Shown piece by piece: positions 18,149-26,366 of a DNA stretch of 33,961 nucleotides (positions within the stretch are counted from its first letter, which is position 1; each line of letters begins with the position of its first letter). This stretch comes from Planctomycetota bacterium (GTDB lineage Bacteria; Planctomycetota; Phycisphaerae; SM23-33): contig DAOVZK010000022.1 of NCBI GenBank assembly GCA_030635145.1, positions 1-33,961 of the forward strand, given 5' to 3'. Below the pieces are notes generated by a model that was given only the letters and a program-made list of their open reading frames with translations, had not been told where the DNA came from and searched no databases. The position numbers and the translations under genes were made by a program.

Positions 18149-18561
18149 GACAAACTCCCTTCATACTTCAATCCGTGTTTTTTCAAATTCTCAATTGCTC
18201 CAAGTCCTGAGAATACCCACCCACTACCTCTCTACGTTGTTATTGTAGCAGTAAGAATTTATGAGACAACATCACCATCGCTCCTGATTACGCAGCAGTA
18301 AAATAAATGGTGACAGGTCGCTTTTATAACCGCAAAGCCGACGATGCAAGCACTTGCCACACAAGACCTTATGGCCGCATAATCCCGCCGAATCATGCTG
18401 CATAACCGGCATATGCCTGAAGGAAAAAAAATGTAATCTTGCTAACGAATTCCCCAGCGAATATCATCAACATCTGTCCTGTGGGATAAAAAAGGATTTT
18501 GACTGATCGCCGTAAATTTACCGCGACGGTTTTGCAAGACGCAAATTTTGGGAGAACTTTC
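18149..18561. other. Intergenic region between PilZ gene and pfkA
   Basis: This 413-bp divergent region must hold promoters for both genes. I see no convincing -35/-10 pair, RNA gene or repeat. The pfkA frame stays open from a TTG at 18499, whose AAGGA is only 2 nt away, so translation from there is unlikely. Confidence 0.5.
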
Positions 18562-19653
18562 GTGACTAAATCGCTTAAACGAATCGGGATTCTTACCGGC
18601 GGTGGTGACTGCCCCGGACTCAACGCTGTTATCCGTGCCGTCGCCAAACCCGCCATCGCCAACGGCATCGAAGTGATGGGAATCGAAGATGGTTACCTCG
18701 GGTTAATCGAGGAGCGATTGCGTCGGCTGAGGAATAACGACGTCAGCGGAATTCTGACGACTGGGGGGACGATTCTCGGATCGTGCAACAAGGCCAATCC
18801 CTCGGCGTATTCCGTGCAGGAAAACGGCAAATGGGTGGTTCACGACGTTCGCGACCGCGTCATCAAGAGCATCGCCGACTTTGAACTCGACACCGTGTTC
18901 GTTATCGGCGGCGACGGAACCATGAGCGGAGCTGCCGACTTAATCGACCGCGGAGTTAACGTCATCGGCGTGCCGAAAACCATCGACAACGACCTGTGGG
19001 CGACGGACATTACGTTCGGGCACGACACAGCTGTGACTACGGCGACGGAAGCATTGGACAAAGTTCACACGACGGCGTCTTCGCATCACCGCGTGATGGT
19101 CGTGGAAGTTATGGGCCGCTACGCCGGTTGGCTGGCGCTGCGGTCGGGCTTAGCTTCCGGTGCCGACGTTATACTGATTCCCGAAATTCCATTCAGCATC
19201 GAAAAAATTTGCGACCACTGCATAACACGTAGCAAACACGGAAAACGATTCACTATAATCGCAGCTGGGGAGGGCGCGACACTATCCGGCGGTAAGCAGT
19301 TTGTCGATCACATCGACGAATCGTCGCCCGACCCGATACGCCTCGGCGGGGTCGCGAAATTCGTCGCCGATCAGGTCTCGCAAAACACCGGGCTTGAATC
19401 GCGATCGATGGTGCTTGGGCATATCCAACGCGGCGGCACCCCGACACCGTACGACCGCATTTTGGCGACTCAGTTTGGATATTATGCGTTTGAACTGCTG
19501 AAAGAAGGCGTGATGAACCATCTCGTCGTCATGAAGGACAACAAGCTCGGTTCCGTGCCGATAAAAGACGTCGCCAACAAAGTTCGCACCGTGCCCCCCG
19601 ACAACGCGTCGATGCTGGCAGCCCGCTGCGTAGGAACAAGCTTCGGTGATTGA
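18562..19653 (+). CDS. pfkA: 6-phosphofructokinase (G104/K124 type)
   Basis: The enzyme phosphorylates fructose 6-phosphate at the committed step of glycolysis. Starting at GTG 18562 (GGAG seven nt upstream) gives 363 residues beginning TKSLKRIGILTGGGDCPGLN. Phosphoryl-donor residues can be read: GGDG at 116-119 has Gly where PPi-dependent enzymes have Asp, favouring ATP, while PKTIDND at 138-144 has the Lys of PPi-type and group III enzymes. This Gly/Lys combination is known from ATP-using long-chain and kinetoplastid enzymes, so donor specificity should not be assumed. The catalytic Asp is in TIDND; VMGRYAGWLA and GHIQRGG are the substrate-site segments. dacB follows after 61 bp on the same strand. 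Confidence 0.93.
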   Translation: MTKSLKRIGILTGGGDCPGLNAVIRAVAKPAIANGIEVMGIEDGYLGLIEERLRRLRNNDVSGILTTGGTILGSCNKANPSAYSVQENGKWVVHDVRDRVIKSIADFELDTVFVIGGDGTMSGAADLIDRGVNVIGVPKTIDNDLWATDITFGHDTAVTTATEALDKVHTTASSHHRVMVVEVMGRYAGWLALRSGLASGADVILIPEIPFSIEKICDHCITRSKHGKRFTIIAAGEGATLSGGKQFVDHIDESSPDPIRLGGVAKFVADQVSQNTGLESRSMVLGHIQRGGTPTPYDRILATQFGYYAFELLKEGVMNHLVVMKDNKLGSVPIKDVANKVRTVPPDNASMLAARCVGTSFGD

Positions 19654-19714
19654 TAAATCCAAAGTGCCGGTGGCATGGTCAGCCCGCAGGGATGGTCATG
19701 AACAATTTGAAAAA

Positions 19715-21214
19715 ATGTCGTTAGCAAAATCTTCAAATGTTTTAGTTGCTTTACTACTGCTGTGTTGCAGCGGTGCAGTTACTTGCGGTCAGCAGCGCAA
19801 AGCTCCTGCCAAACCAAGCCTCGCCGATAAAATCGCCGTTACCGTTGACGCCTATCAGAAGAAAAACCCCCGCACGCAAATCGGCGTAGCGGTCGTAAAC
19901 GTAAAAACCGGCAAGACGGTCTACTCATACAATGCCGAAACTCCACTGATCCCAGCCAGCAACCAAAAACTGTTAACTACCGCGTTTGCTCTGGAGCAGC
20001 TTGGAACGAAATTCAAATTCCGCACGAAGGTGTTGCAATCGGCTGGGGGCGTTATAATCGTCGGGGATTTCGATCCGACGTTGGGCGATCCGATAATTTC
20101 ACGCCACGAAAAAAAGAGCATCTATAGCGAGCTTGACCTTTGGGCCGCTGCCGTAAAAAAAACAGTCGGGAGCAAAATTTGCGGCGACATGATTCTTTAC
20201 AATCGCGGCCGCGGGGCAGAATCAAAAAACCCCTACCACCCCGACTGGCCCAAGCGGCACAGATTCGTCTGGTATGGTGCACCCGTCGCTGCTCTGAATT
20301 TTCACGACAACTGTTTCGACGTTACGTTCGCGAACATCAAAGGAAAAATCACGCCCTGCGTTGCACCGGCGTCGCGGTTTATCAAGGTCGTCAACAAAAC
20401 CCAACCTGGCAAGAAGCAGATATGGAAGTTGAGATCGAATGATGATGACTCGGAAGTTACAGTCAGCGGTAAGGTACGTTCGGCGTCGAAATTTCCGCTA
20501 AGTACACCGGCGTCGAATCCTCCGATGCTGCTGGGTTGGACGTTTTTGGATCGGCTCGCGAAAAAAGATGTCGCTCTGGGCGGAAAGCTGCGTGTTGTTT
20601 CCACCGCCCCGACGGGCATGGAAAAAGCGACAGACATCTGCGAAACGCAAACCCCAATCGCCACCGCCGTTAATCGGGCCAACAAACGCTCGCTGAATCT
20701 CGCCGCCGAGTGCCTGTTTCTGCGGGCTGGGGATGGTACGTGGAAAAACAGCGGCAAGATAATGACCGACACGCTGCTGAAAAAGTTTGGTTTGGATCCA
20801 AAGGGTATAACCGTTCGTGACGGAGCGGGATTGTCTCGCCAAAATCGTATCTCACCGGCTAACATTACGAAGCTGCTGGATAAAATGCTTAAACATGACG
20901 GGGGCCAGCTGTTTTTGACGTCGCTTGCACGCAGCGGACTTGACGGAACGATGCGACGGCGGATGAAATCGCACGAAACTAAAGGCAGAGTGTCGGCGAA
21001 AACCGGATACCTAAACGGCGTCGTCGCTTTAAGCGGATACGTCGTCGACCCGCAGGGCGAACCGGTCTACGCGTTTTCGATTATCCTGAACAAGGTTCGC
21101 GGAGTTTCACGGGCAAGAGGGGTTCAAGACGACATCTGCAGAATCCTCACCAGTGGCACTGGAGGCGATAATGGCAACGCCAGTGGTAATAACCGCGAGC
21201 CGCGGAGGCAATAA
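19715..21214 (+). CDS. dacB: D-alanyl-D-alanine carboxypeptidase/endopeptidase, PBP4-type (S13)
   Basis: This penicillin-binding protein trims peptidoglycan peptides in the periplasm. From ATG 19715 it has 499 residues with a signal peptide (VLVALLLLCCSGAVTCG). The three active-site motifs are present: SxxK as SNQK at 82-85, SxN as SLN at 326-328, and KTG at 429-431. The insert between SxxK and SxN is typical of the S13 family. The frame stays open back to a GTG at 19646 that overlaps the end of pfkA, but the signal peptide supports 19715; no strong Shine-Dalgarno is seen. The C-terminal 21 residues, from TSGTGG to the stop, are encoded by a hairpin array that supplies the stop codon, so this tail is probably recent. 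The 19670-19700 leader shares GGTGGCATGGTCA with the reverse strand at about 21385-21397. Confidence 0.92.
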   Translation: MSLAKSSNVLVALLLLCCSGAVTCGQQRKAPAKPSLADKIAVTVDAYQKKNPRTQIGVAVVNVKTGKTVYSYNAETPLIPASNQKLLTTAFALEQLGTKFKFRTKVLQSAGGVIIVGDFDPTLGDPIISRHEKKSIYSELDLWAAAVKKTVGSKICGDMILYNRGRGAESKNPYHPDWPKRHRFVWYGAPVAALNFHDNCFDVTFANIKGKITPCVAPASRFIKVVNKTQPGKKQIWKLRSNDDDSEVTVSGKVRSASKFPLSTPASNPPMLLGWTFLDRLAKKDVALGGKLRVVSTAPTGMEKATDICETQTPIATAVNRANKRSLNLAAECLFLRAGDGTWKNSGKIMTDTLLKKFGLDPKGITVRDGAGLSRQNRISPANITKLLDKMLKHDGGQLFLTSLARSGLDGTMRRRMKSHETKGRVSAKTGYLNGVVALSGYVVDPQGEPVYAFSIILNKVRGVSRARGVQDDICRILTSGTGGDNGNASGNNREPRRQ

Positions 21215-21305
21215 TAATCGGCTTCGGGGCTTCTTTTCTGTCATCCTCCCGTACGGGGGAGGATGACACCGGCAACGCCGGAGGTAATAAAAGAGCGAAG
21301 CTCTT
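21150..21305. repeat. Array of hairpins with different stems and conserved linkers
   Basis: Five short hairpins with 3-nt loops can be read: CCAGT-GGC-ACTGG (21150-21162), TGGC-AAC-GCCA (21172-21182), CCGCG-AGC-CGCGG (21193-21205), CCGGC-AAC-GCCGG (21269-21281) and AAGAGC-GAA-GCTCTT (21291-21305). Between the third and fourth lies a larger one, TGTCATCCTCCC with a 6-nt loop and its complement (21239-21268). The first four small ones are followed by AGGCGATAA, GTGGTAATAA, AGGCAATAA and AGGTAATAA. Stems differ while pairing is kept, and the linkers are conserved. The array begins inside dacB and extends about 90 bp beyond its stop. Confidence 0.8.
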
Positions 21306-21361
21306 GCCCTCATCGGTTGGAATTAAAAATTCCGTGTTGGATATTGGATATTCAATTCTTT

Positions 21362-21440
21362 CATGGCCAGCGGAGTACCGTTGACCATGCCACCCATGAA
21401 TAGCGAATTTGGTCGGCAATGGCCGACCCTACTTCTACCA
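21362..21440. repeat. Intergenic repeat with GGTCGG palindrome
   Basis: GGTCGG (21411-21416) and CCGACC (21423-21428) enclose CAATGG, followed by CTAC; read in reverse it is GTAG-GGTCGG-loop-CCGACC, like the other GTAGG-bounded palindromes at 13367-13421. The flanking part at about 21385-21397 repeats, inverted, a 13-bp sequence from the pfkA-dacB gap. It lies just after the lysC stop codon (convergent with dacB) and might serve as a transcription end. Confidence 0.5.
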
Positions 21441-21458
21441 TGTCGCCACCAATGCAGC

Positions 21459-22748
21459 CTACTTTTTGGTCTTCTTCGCCGTCTTCTTCTTGGCTGCTTT
21501 CTTGGCAGTCTTCTTTTTAGCCTTGGGCTTTCCGCCTAGCTCGAAAGCATCGTGCACCAGGCGCAGGGCCTTTACGCCCTGGGATTCTGCGATAAGGCAG
21601 GAGATTTTGATCTCGCTGGTGGTGATGTTCTGGATGTTGACCTTCGCTTTGGCCATGGCGGAGAACATGCGCTCAGCTACGCCGGTGTGAACCCGCATCC
21701 CGACGCCAACTACGCTAACCTTGGCGAGGCCCTTGTCGTAAACGACTCCGCACTTGAGGGTCTTGGCGAGCTTGTCGCAAACAGCTTTGGTGTCGGAAAG
21801 CTCCGAAAGCTCAATCGTAAATGATATCGACGCGGTCTTTTTGCACTTGTCGACCGTCTGAATGATATCATCGACGACGATATCATGCGTCGCCATGGTG
21901 TGAAACACGCGGGCTGCAACGCCCGGGGTGTCGGGTACGTTGACAAGGCTTACGCGTGCGAGTTTATCTTTGAGGGCTGCGCCGCTGACGAGGATCTGTT
22001 CCATAGATTCTGTTTCTGCCACGATCAATGTTCCTTTTTTGGTATTCAAACTGCTGCGGACGTGAATTGGGACGTTATACTTTTTCGCGAACTCCACTGC
22101 CCTATTGTGCAGCACGTTCGCACCAAGTGATGCCAGCTCGAGCATTTCGTCGTAGCTGATCTTGTCGATTTTTTTCGCGGTGGGAACCTTTCGCGGATCG
22201 GTTGTGAAAATTCCGTCGACGTCGGTATAGTTTTCGCACATGTCGGCTTTGATGGCGGCGGCGATGGCAACGAGCGTTACGTTGCTGCCTCCGCGCCCGA
22301 GCGTCGTAATGGCGCCGGATTCGGTTACGCCCTGGAAACCGGCGATGATGACGATTTTACCGGCGTCAAGTTCGCGGTGAATCTTATCGGCGGCGATTGA
22401 CTTGATCCGCGCCTTGGTGTGCCGGTCGTCAGTCACCATGCCGATCTGCCCAGCCGTGAAACTAATCGCCGACGCACCCATCGCCTCAATCGCCATCGCC
22501 ATCAAACTGATGGTAACCTGTTCGCCCGTGGAAAGCAGCTGATCCCACTCGCGTTTGGGGGCGGGTTTGCCCTTCATCACCTCGCGAGCCAAATCTTCAA
22601 GCTGGTCCGTCGTTTTGCCCATAGCCGAAACGACCATCACCACCTGATTACCGCCCTTCTGGGCACGAATGGCACGCTTGGCGGCTTGGCGGATCTTCTC
22701 CGCGTCTGCCACCGACGTACCGCCGAATTTCATAACCACAATGCTCAT
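21459..22748 (-). CDS. lysC: Aspartate kinase with C-terminal lysine-rich tail
   Basis: Aspartokinase phosphorylates aspartate, the entry to lysine, threonine, methionine and diaminopimelate synthesis. The 429-residue monofunctional protein begins MKFGGTSV (KFGGTSV at 7-13) and has the kinase domain to about residue 250 (GRGGSNVTLVAIAAAIKAD, then YTDVDGIFTTDPR). Tandem ACT regulatory domains follow (about 265-405; VSLVNVPDTPGVAARVF, VSVVGVGMRVHTGVAERMF), so feedback inhibition is expected. After GG at 405-406 it continues for about 23 residues of Lys/Ala/Thr repeats (KPKAKKK, AKKAAKKK, AKKTKK), like histone H1 or HU tails and absent from ordinary aspartokinases. GGAGA about 11 nt upstream of the ATG is the Shine-Dalgarno. 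No lysine riboswitch is visible in the leader. Confidence 0.95.
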   Translation of the reverse strand: MSIVVMKFGGTSVADAEKIRQAAKRAIRAQKGGNQVVMVVSAMGKTTDQLEDLAREVMKGKPAPKREWDQLLSTGEQVTISLMAMAIEAMGASAISFTAGQIGMVTDDRHTKARIKSIAADKIHRELDAGKIVIIAGFQGVTESGAITTLGRGGSNVTLVAIAAAIKADMCENYTDVDGIFTTDPRKVPTAKKIDKISYDEMLELASLGANVLHNRAVEFAKKYNVPIHVRSSLNTKKGTLIVAETESMEQILVSGAALKDKLARVSLVNVPDTPGVAARVFHTMATHDIVVDDIIQTVDKCKKTASISFTIELSELSDTKAVCDKLAKTLKCGVVYDKGLAKVSVVGVGMRVHTGVAERMFSAMAKAKVNIQNITTSEIKISCLIAESQGVKALRLVHDAFELGGKPKAKKKTAKKAAKKKTAKKTKK

Positions 22749-22853
22749 ATGTCTGATATCTCCACTGCGTAACTTACCGTAATTCCCATCCTCACGGGGG
22801 AAATATAGTAGCGACTATTTGGAAAAATGTAAACCCAAAAAAAGTGGTCCGTC

Positions 22854-22934
22854 GTCAGTTATCAGTCATCAGCAGGAAAAAACGGAATCAGATTTTCCCC
22901 TTATCTTCCTGAAAACTGATTACTGACAGCTGAC
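22854..22934. repeat. Imperfect inverted repeat between sigma gene and lysC
   Basis: GTCAGTTATCAGTCATCAG (22854-22872) pairs with most of 22916-22934 (CTGATTACTGACAGCTGAC), 15 of 19 positions, and CAGGAA/TTCCTG extends the pairing. It lies right after the stop codon of the sigma gene, on whose strand a T7 run follows some 10 nt beyond the hairpin. It may end that transcript or be another mobile repeat. Confidence 0.55.
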
Positions 22935-22938
22935 TACT

Positions 22939-24594
22939 TCAATCACTCGAAATGTCGCGGAGTTTCTCCAAAGCCTTAAGCTCGATCTGCCGGACGCGTT
23001 CCTTGCTGATGCCAAGATCCTTGCCGACCTGCTCGAAAGTTTTAGACTCGCCTTTTTCGTTCAGCCCGAAATGGCTCATCAATACCGTCTGTTCCCGTAG
23101 CGAAAGATGCGACAGCAGCTGTTCAATGTCGTCGCGAAGTTCGGCAATTCCGCCCTCCTGCGGTTCGTACGTCCGCAGCCCAGCGGCGATGTCCAGCAAC
23201 TCGTCGTGGCCGGTCGAAAAACGGTCGAGGTGATAACGCTCCTTCGGGACACTGCGGGCAAAATTCCGCATGATGGCCCAAGATGCGTAGGTGCTGAAAC
23301 GAAAACCGCGAGCGTAATCAAATTTCTCCACGGCCCGCATCAGAGAAATGTTACCATCGCTGACAAGCTCGAAAAGATTCAACGGCCCGCTGATGTGACG
23401 CTTGGCAATCGAAACCACGAGGCGAAGATTCGCACGCACGATCTGATTCTTCAAGACATTGGCCTGCAACAAAAGCGTCTCGATCCGCTTAACATGATTG
23501 GCCTGGATTCGATTAAGATCGATGCGTTTGCGGAATTTGTCGGCGGTGTATTTGAGGAAATTGTAGCGACGGAAAAGGCTTTGCTCTTTTGCCTTCGTCA
23601 GCAGCGGTACTTCGTAGAGGCTTTTGAGATACGGTGGTAAGTCGGCGGGGGCTTTAACGGGCTTGGCGGGGGCTTGCTCTTCGGGTTCAGCAACAACCGT
23701 GAGAATAACTTGGTCGGCATTGGCGGCGTCGAATTCTTCGTTGTAGACGTAGGAAATCGGCGACTCGAGCAGCTGTAACGCCCGAACCTCGTTGATAATT
23801 CGATAAATGCTTCCGCGTGTGCGGCGGTGCTGGGCGGCTAGCTGCTGAACTGCGATACCCTTGAGGAAGTCCTGATATATCCGCCGCTTTTTCACCTTAT
23901 CGAGCGACACGAGAAGATGCGGAAAGACCGCCTTGTCAGGGTTCTCGGCATCGTGCTTGCGTATCGTGTAACGCATCGTTTCGACAGCCCGCCCCGTATG
24001 CTTGGCCAAACGCTTTGCAACATCGCTAAGCGTACAGTTGGTAAACGAAACCATCCTGCGGGATCGGGCGATGATTCTTTTTCGGTCGACTTTGGTGAGT
24101 TTGGAAAATTTCGCGGATCGTTTGATCTCGGCCTTGTGAGCGCGGAAAAAGCGATTGACCGAACTTTCCAAAAACGCCAGCCGCCGCTTACCGTCGGGAA
24201 AAATCATGCGGCGGGCAACTAATCCCCTGTCTCGCCACCGCTGAACGGTTTTGGTCGAAACGTTGCTGTTCTTGGCGAGCGTTTCGTTGTCGAGAGTTTT
24301 TTCGTCGTAATCAGATGTCCGCAGCTCGAAACTGTCGCAGATGTCGAGAATGAGAGTCAGCAAATCCTTCTTCAACTCCCCACCCTGCATCAAATGCCCC
24401 TGATCCGTAACGGAACTCGAAGGTGAATAACCCGTCAGGCGGTACACCACAAACTCGTATGGATAGGGCTTGCTGTCATCGATAAGCAGTATCAAGTCCT
24501 CGGCGGCGTCCACGTACCCCTTGCGAAGTCGTCCCAGTGCGGAACACAACTCGCTCCCCAGCTCCATAATGATCTTGTTACTGTATTTACGCAT
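22939..24594 (-). CDS. Sigma-70-family factor with HTH-rich N-terminal half
   Basis: The C-terminal part is a sigma-70 factor: region 1.2-like segment at about 319-356, region 2 at 386-450 (NLRLVVSIAKRHISGPLNLFELVSDGNISLMRAVEKFDYARG then FRFSTYASWAIMRNFARS), and region 4 at about 487-545 with the -35 HTH (TFEQVGKDLGISKERVRQIELKALEKLR). Region 3 is nearly missing: 35-40 residues connect regions 2 and 4. The N-terminal 300 residues are unusual: a MerR-like HTH at 103-152 (NETLAKNSNVSTKTVQRWRDRGLVARR), a second HTH-like stretch at 187-214 and a third at 241-272 (IAVQQLAAQHRRTRGSIYRII). This suggests extra promoter contacts or DNA-dependent control. AGGGG precedes the ATG closely. A group-2-like regulator is likely; the regulon is unknown. 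Confidence 0.88.
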   Translation of the reverse strand: MRKYSNKIIMELGSELCSALGRLRKGYVDAAEDLILLIDDSKPYPYEFVVYRLTGYSPSSSVTDQGHLMQGGELKKDLLTLILDICDSFELRTSDYDEKTLDNETLAKNSNVSTKTVQRWRDRGLVARRMIFPDGKRRLAFLESSVNRFFRAHKAEIKRSAKFSKLTKVDRKRIIARSRRMVSFTNCTLSDVAKRLAKHTGRAVETMRYTIRKHDAENPDKAVFPHLLVSLDKVKKRRIYQDFLKGIAVQQLAAQHRRTRGSIYRIINEVRALQLLESPISYVYNEEFDAANADQVILTVVAEPEEQAPAKPVKAPADLPPYLKSLYEVPLLTKAKEQSLFRRYNFLKYTADKFRKRIDLNRIQANHVKRIETLLLQANVLKNQIVRANLRLVVSIAKRHISGPLNLFELVSDGNISLMRAVEKFDYARGFRFSTYASWAIMRNFARSVPKERYHLDRFSTGHDELLDIAAGLRTYEPQEGGIAELRDDIEQLLSHLSLREQTVLMSHFGLNEKGESKTFEQVGKDLGISKERVRQIELKALEKLRDISSD

Positions 24595-24682
24595 CGCCCC
24601 TATTTTCTAGTTAAACCATTCTCTGACACCCTATCCGCAAGCCCGCAAAAACCAACCCTTTGAGGCAGCTATCTGGCGGAGA

Positions 24683-26194
24683 TTATTTGGATTTTGAAAG
24701 TTTGGCTCTTATTTCGTCTGCCTTTTTTATTTCGACGGCGGCTTGATCGATATTTCCGACAGCCTTGAGGCTTTTGGCGTATGCTTCGTACAGATTTACC
24801 AACGATCGCTGGTATCTAATCCGCGCCTTGGGGTCACGAATTTTCCTGACCATGGTTGTCCGCAGCTTGACGGCCTGACGATAGCTATCTACGATTTTCG
24901 ATGCCAAGTTCCCGGTCTCTGTAATAAATTTGGTAATTCCCGGAGCAACAGGCTCGGCGGCAAGCTGCATGTCGCCCATGCTTTTTCGTACCATCACAAT
25001 ACGTTCGGACAGGGTTTTGACTTTGGTTTGCAGTTCCCCAACCCGCGTCATAAGCGTGGCATTTCCAATCAGCGACTCGGCCTGATCGTCAATCAAAAGT
25101 GTGGTTGGGTCATCATCCATACGTGCGGCGGCGGCAAATTCTTTCCTGGCCTTGTTGAAATCATTTTCGCCCTGTTTCGCAAGTTTTTGTGCCAGCTGGC
25201 AATTTTGAACCATCGAATTTTTAGAAACCCCGGGGTAATCCTTCAAAGGCTCCTGCTGCGATGCAAGGACATCAGCCCAGCAAGTTTTGATTTCTTTTTC
25301 GCGTGCAGCCAAAGCTACTTTTCGATCCTGGTCCTGCTTTTCAGCAGACTGCTTTCGGGTTTCCCCGGCGGCAATTTTTCCGTTGGCCTCTTCAAGCTTG
25401 ATTTGCAGAAGCAGAACATTCTTCTTATCTACCTTCAATTCACGTTGACGCCCTGCAAGAATATCTTCGTTTTTGTAGATTTCGTTCTCAATCCCTACCG
25501 CCTCTTGCAACTTTTTAAAACCCTGCTCGCGGGAGATATTACCCATGCTCTCTTTACGCAGAGCGGCGGCTTTGGTGCTTAATTCCAGAATTGTTTTCTC
25601 AAGCCCCTGAATATTCTTTACCTGTTGAGCGATTTTGGAGTTCAAGACTGTAATATCTTTCGTAACCGCTTTATGGGTTTTACGGGCATCGCTCAGCATT
25701 TGGGCGATATTCCCACTTTCAAGCATTGTCTGCTTGTAGACTACCGCACCAGCGTATAAACTCTGAACCTTCCCCAGCAGGGCATCGGTTTTGGTTTCCT
25801 GTATGCCAACCTCGCGGGTGATGGCGTGAATTTTCCAAAGGCTGCAGTCACCCCGCAACTGATAGACCATTGCAAGCATGGTGCGGGCATTTACGATTTC
25901 TCCTTCGGGAGTATCGTCGGGGTCGATGCTTTTACCGTGCTCGGCAAGGGCCTTTGTTAGAATTTTCGCCGCAGTACCAAGTGACTTGGCTACTTCCAGA
26001 TTGTCGTACCCGTCGGGGGCGTTAGCCAAGAGGGTTTGTGCCTTGTAGTAGTAGCTTTCCGCCTGTTTCGTCGCCTTGCGAAGCTCTTTACCGGAAGACC
26101 GTTTTGGGGTATCTCCGCAACCCAACATCGCAGCTAGGACCGAAAGGCAAATAATCAAACTCAACATCGATAAATACTGTTTTTTTTTCTGCAC
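24683..26194 (-). CDS. Coiled-coil lipoprotein of unknown function
   Basis: From GTG 26192-26194 the protein has 503 residues. GGAG lies 7 nt upstream of this GTG, which is better than the TTG at 26236. It has a basic start (QKKKQYLSM), a hydrophobic segment and Cys26 in AMLGC, so a lipid anchor is likely. The middle (about 160-290) is long heptad-like coiled coil, rich in Lys/Glu/Gln/Ala (KDITVLNSKIAQQVKNIQGLEK; VDKKNVLLLQIKLEEANGKIAAGE). The N- and C-terminal parts show TPR-like helices (YYYKAQTLLANA; SLVNLYEAYAKSLKAVGNIDQAAVEI). I do not recognise a family. Such proteins often act as envelope scaffolds; that is inference only. Single-gene transcription is suggested by the promoter at 26275-26303. 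Confidence 0.75.
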   Translation of the reverse strand: MQKKKQYLSMLSLIICLSVLAAMLGCGDTPKRSSGKELRKATKQAESYYYKAQTLLANAPDGYDNLEVAKSLGTAAKILTKALAEHGKSIDPDDTPEGEIVNARTMLAMVYQLRGDCSLWKIHAITREVGIQETKTDALLGKVQSLYAGAVVYKQTMLESGNIAQMLSDARKTHKAVTKDITVLNSKIAQQVKNIQGLEKTILELSTKAAALRKESMGNISREQGFKKLQEAVGIENEIYKNEDILAGRQRELKVDKKNVLLLQIKLEEANGKIAAGETRKQSAEKQDQDRKVALAAREKEIKTCWADVLASQQEPLKDYPGVSKNSMVQNCQLAQKLAKQGENDFNKARKEFAAAARMDDDPTTLLIDDQAESLIGNATLMTRVGELQTKVKTLSERIVMVRKSMGDMQLAAEPVAPGITKFITETGNLASKIVDSYRQAVKLRTTMVRKIRDPKARIRYQRSLVNLYEAYAKSLKAVGNIDQAAVEIKKADEIRAKLSKSK

Positions 26195-26274
26195 GGACTT
26201 TCTCCAAATAAAGAAGCCTCGAATCAACCAAGGCAATTCTCGATTAATCTATTATGTGTACAATACGACAGTTA

Positions 26275-26303
26275 GTTTTATCATGTCCAGAATTCGTTTT
26301 CAA
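26275..26303 (-). promoter_or_regulatory. Possible sigma-70 promoter of the coiled-coil lipoprotein gene
   Basis: On the minus strand, TTGAAA (26303-26298), a 17-bp spacer and TAAAAC (26280-26275) with an upstream TG at the extended -10 position. The site is about 80 bp before the GTG start. The match is modest, and the sequence is AT-rich, so chance is possible. Confidence 0.4.
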
Positions 26304-26366
26304 GACGATTGTTGACAATGCGTTGCGGACTTTGGGATTACGTCAGAACCGGGGGACTGCCTTACT

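Noticed and set aside
18499-18561. Upstream TTG start for phosphofructokinase
   Set aside because: AAGGA is only 2 nt from the TTG, and the 21 extra residues do not fit the family N-terminus; GTG 18562 has GGAG at good spacing.
21150-21305. CRISPR array
   Set aside because: Repeats are hairpins with different stems and 9-12 nt linkers, there are no identical 25-40 bp repeats with unique spacers, and no cas genes are present.
22749-22938. Lysine riboswitch in front of aspartokinase
   Set aside because: The 190-bp gap is too short for the usual five-helix lysine aptamer and contains an unrelated inverted repeat near the sigma gene end.
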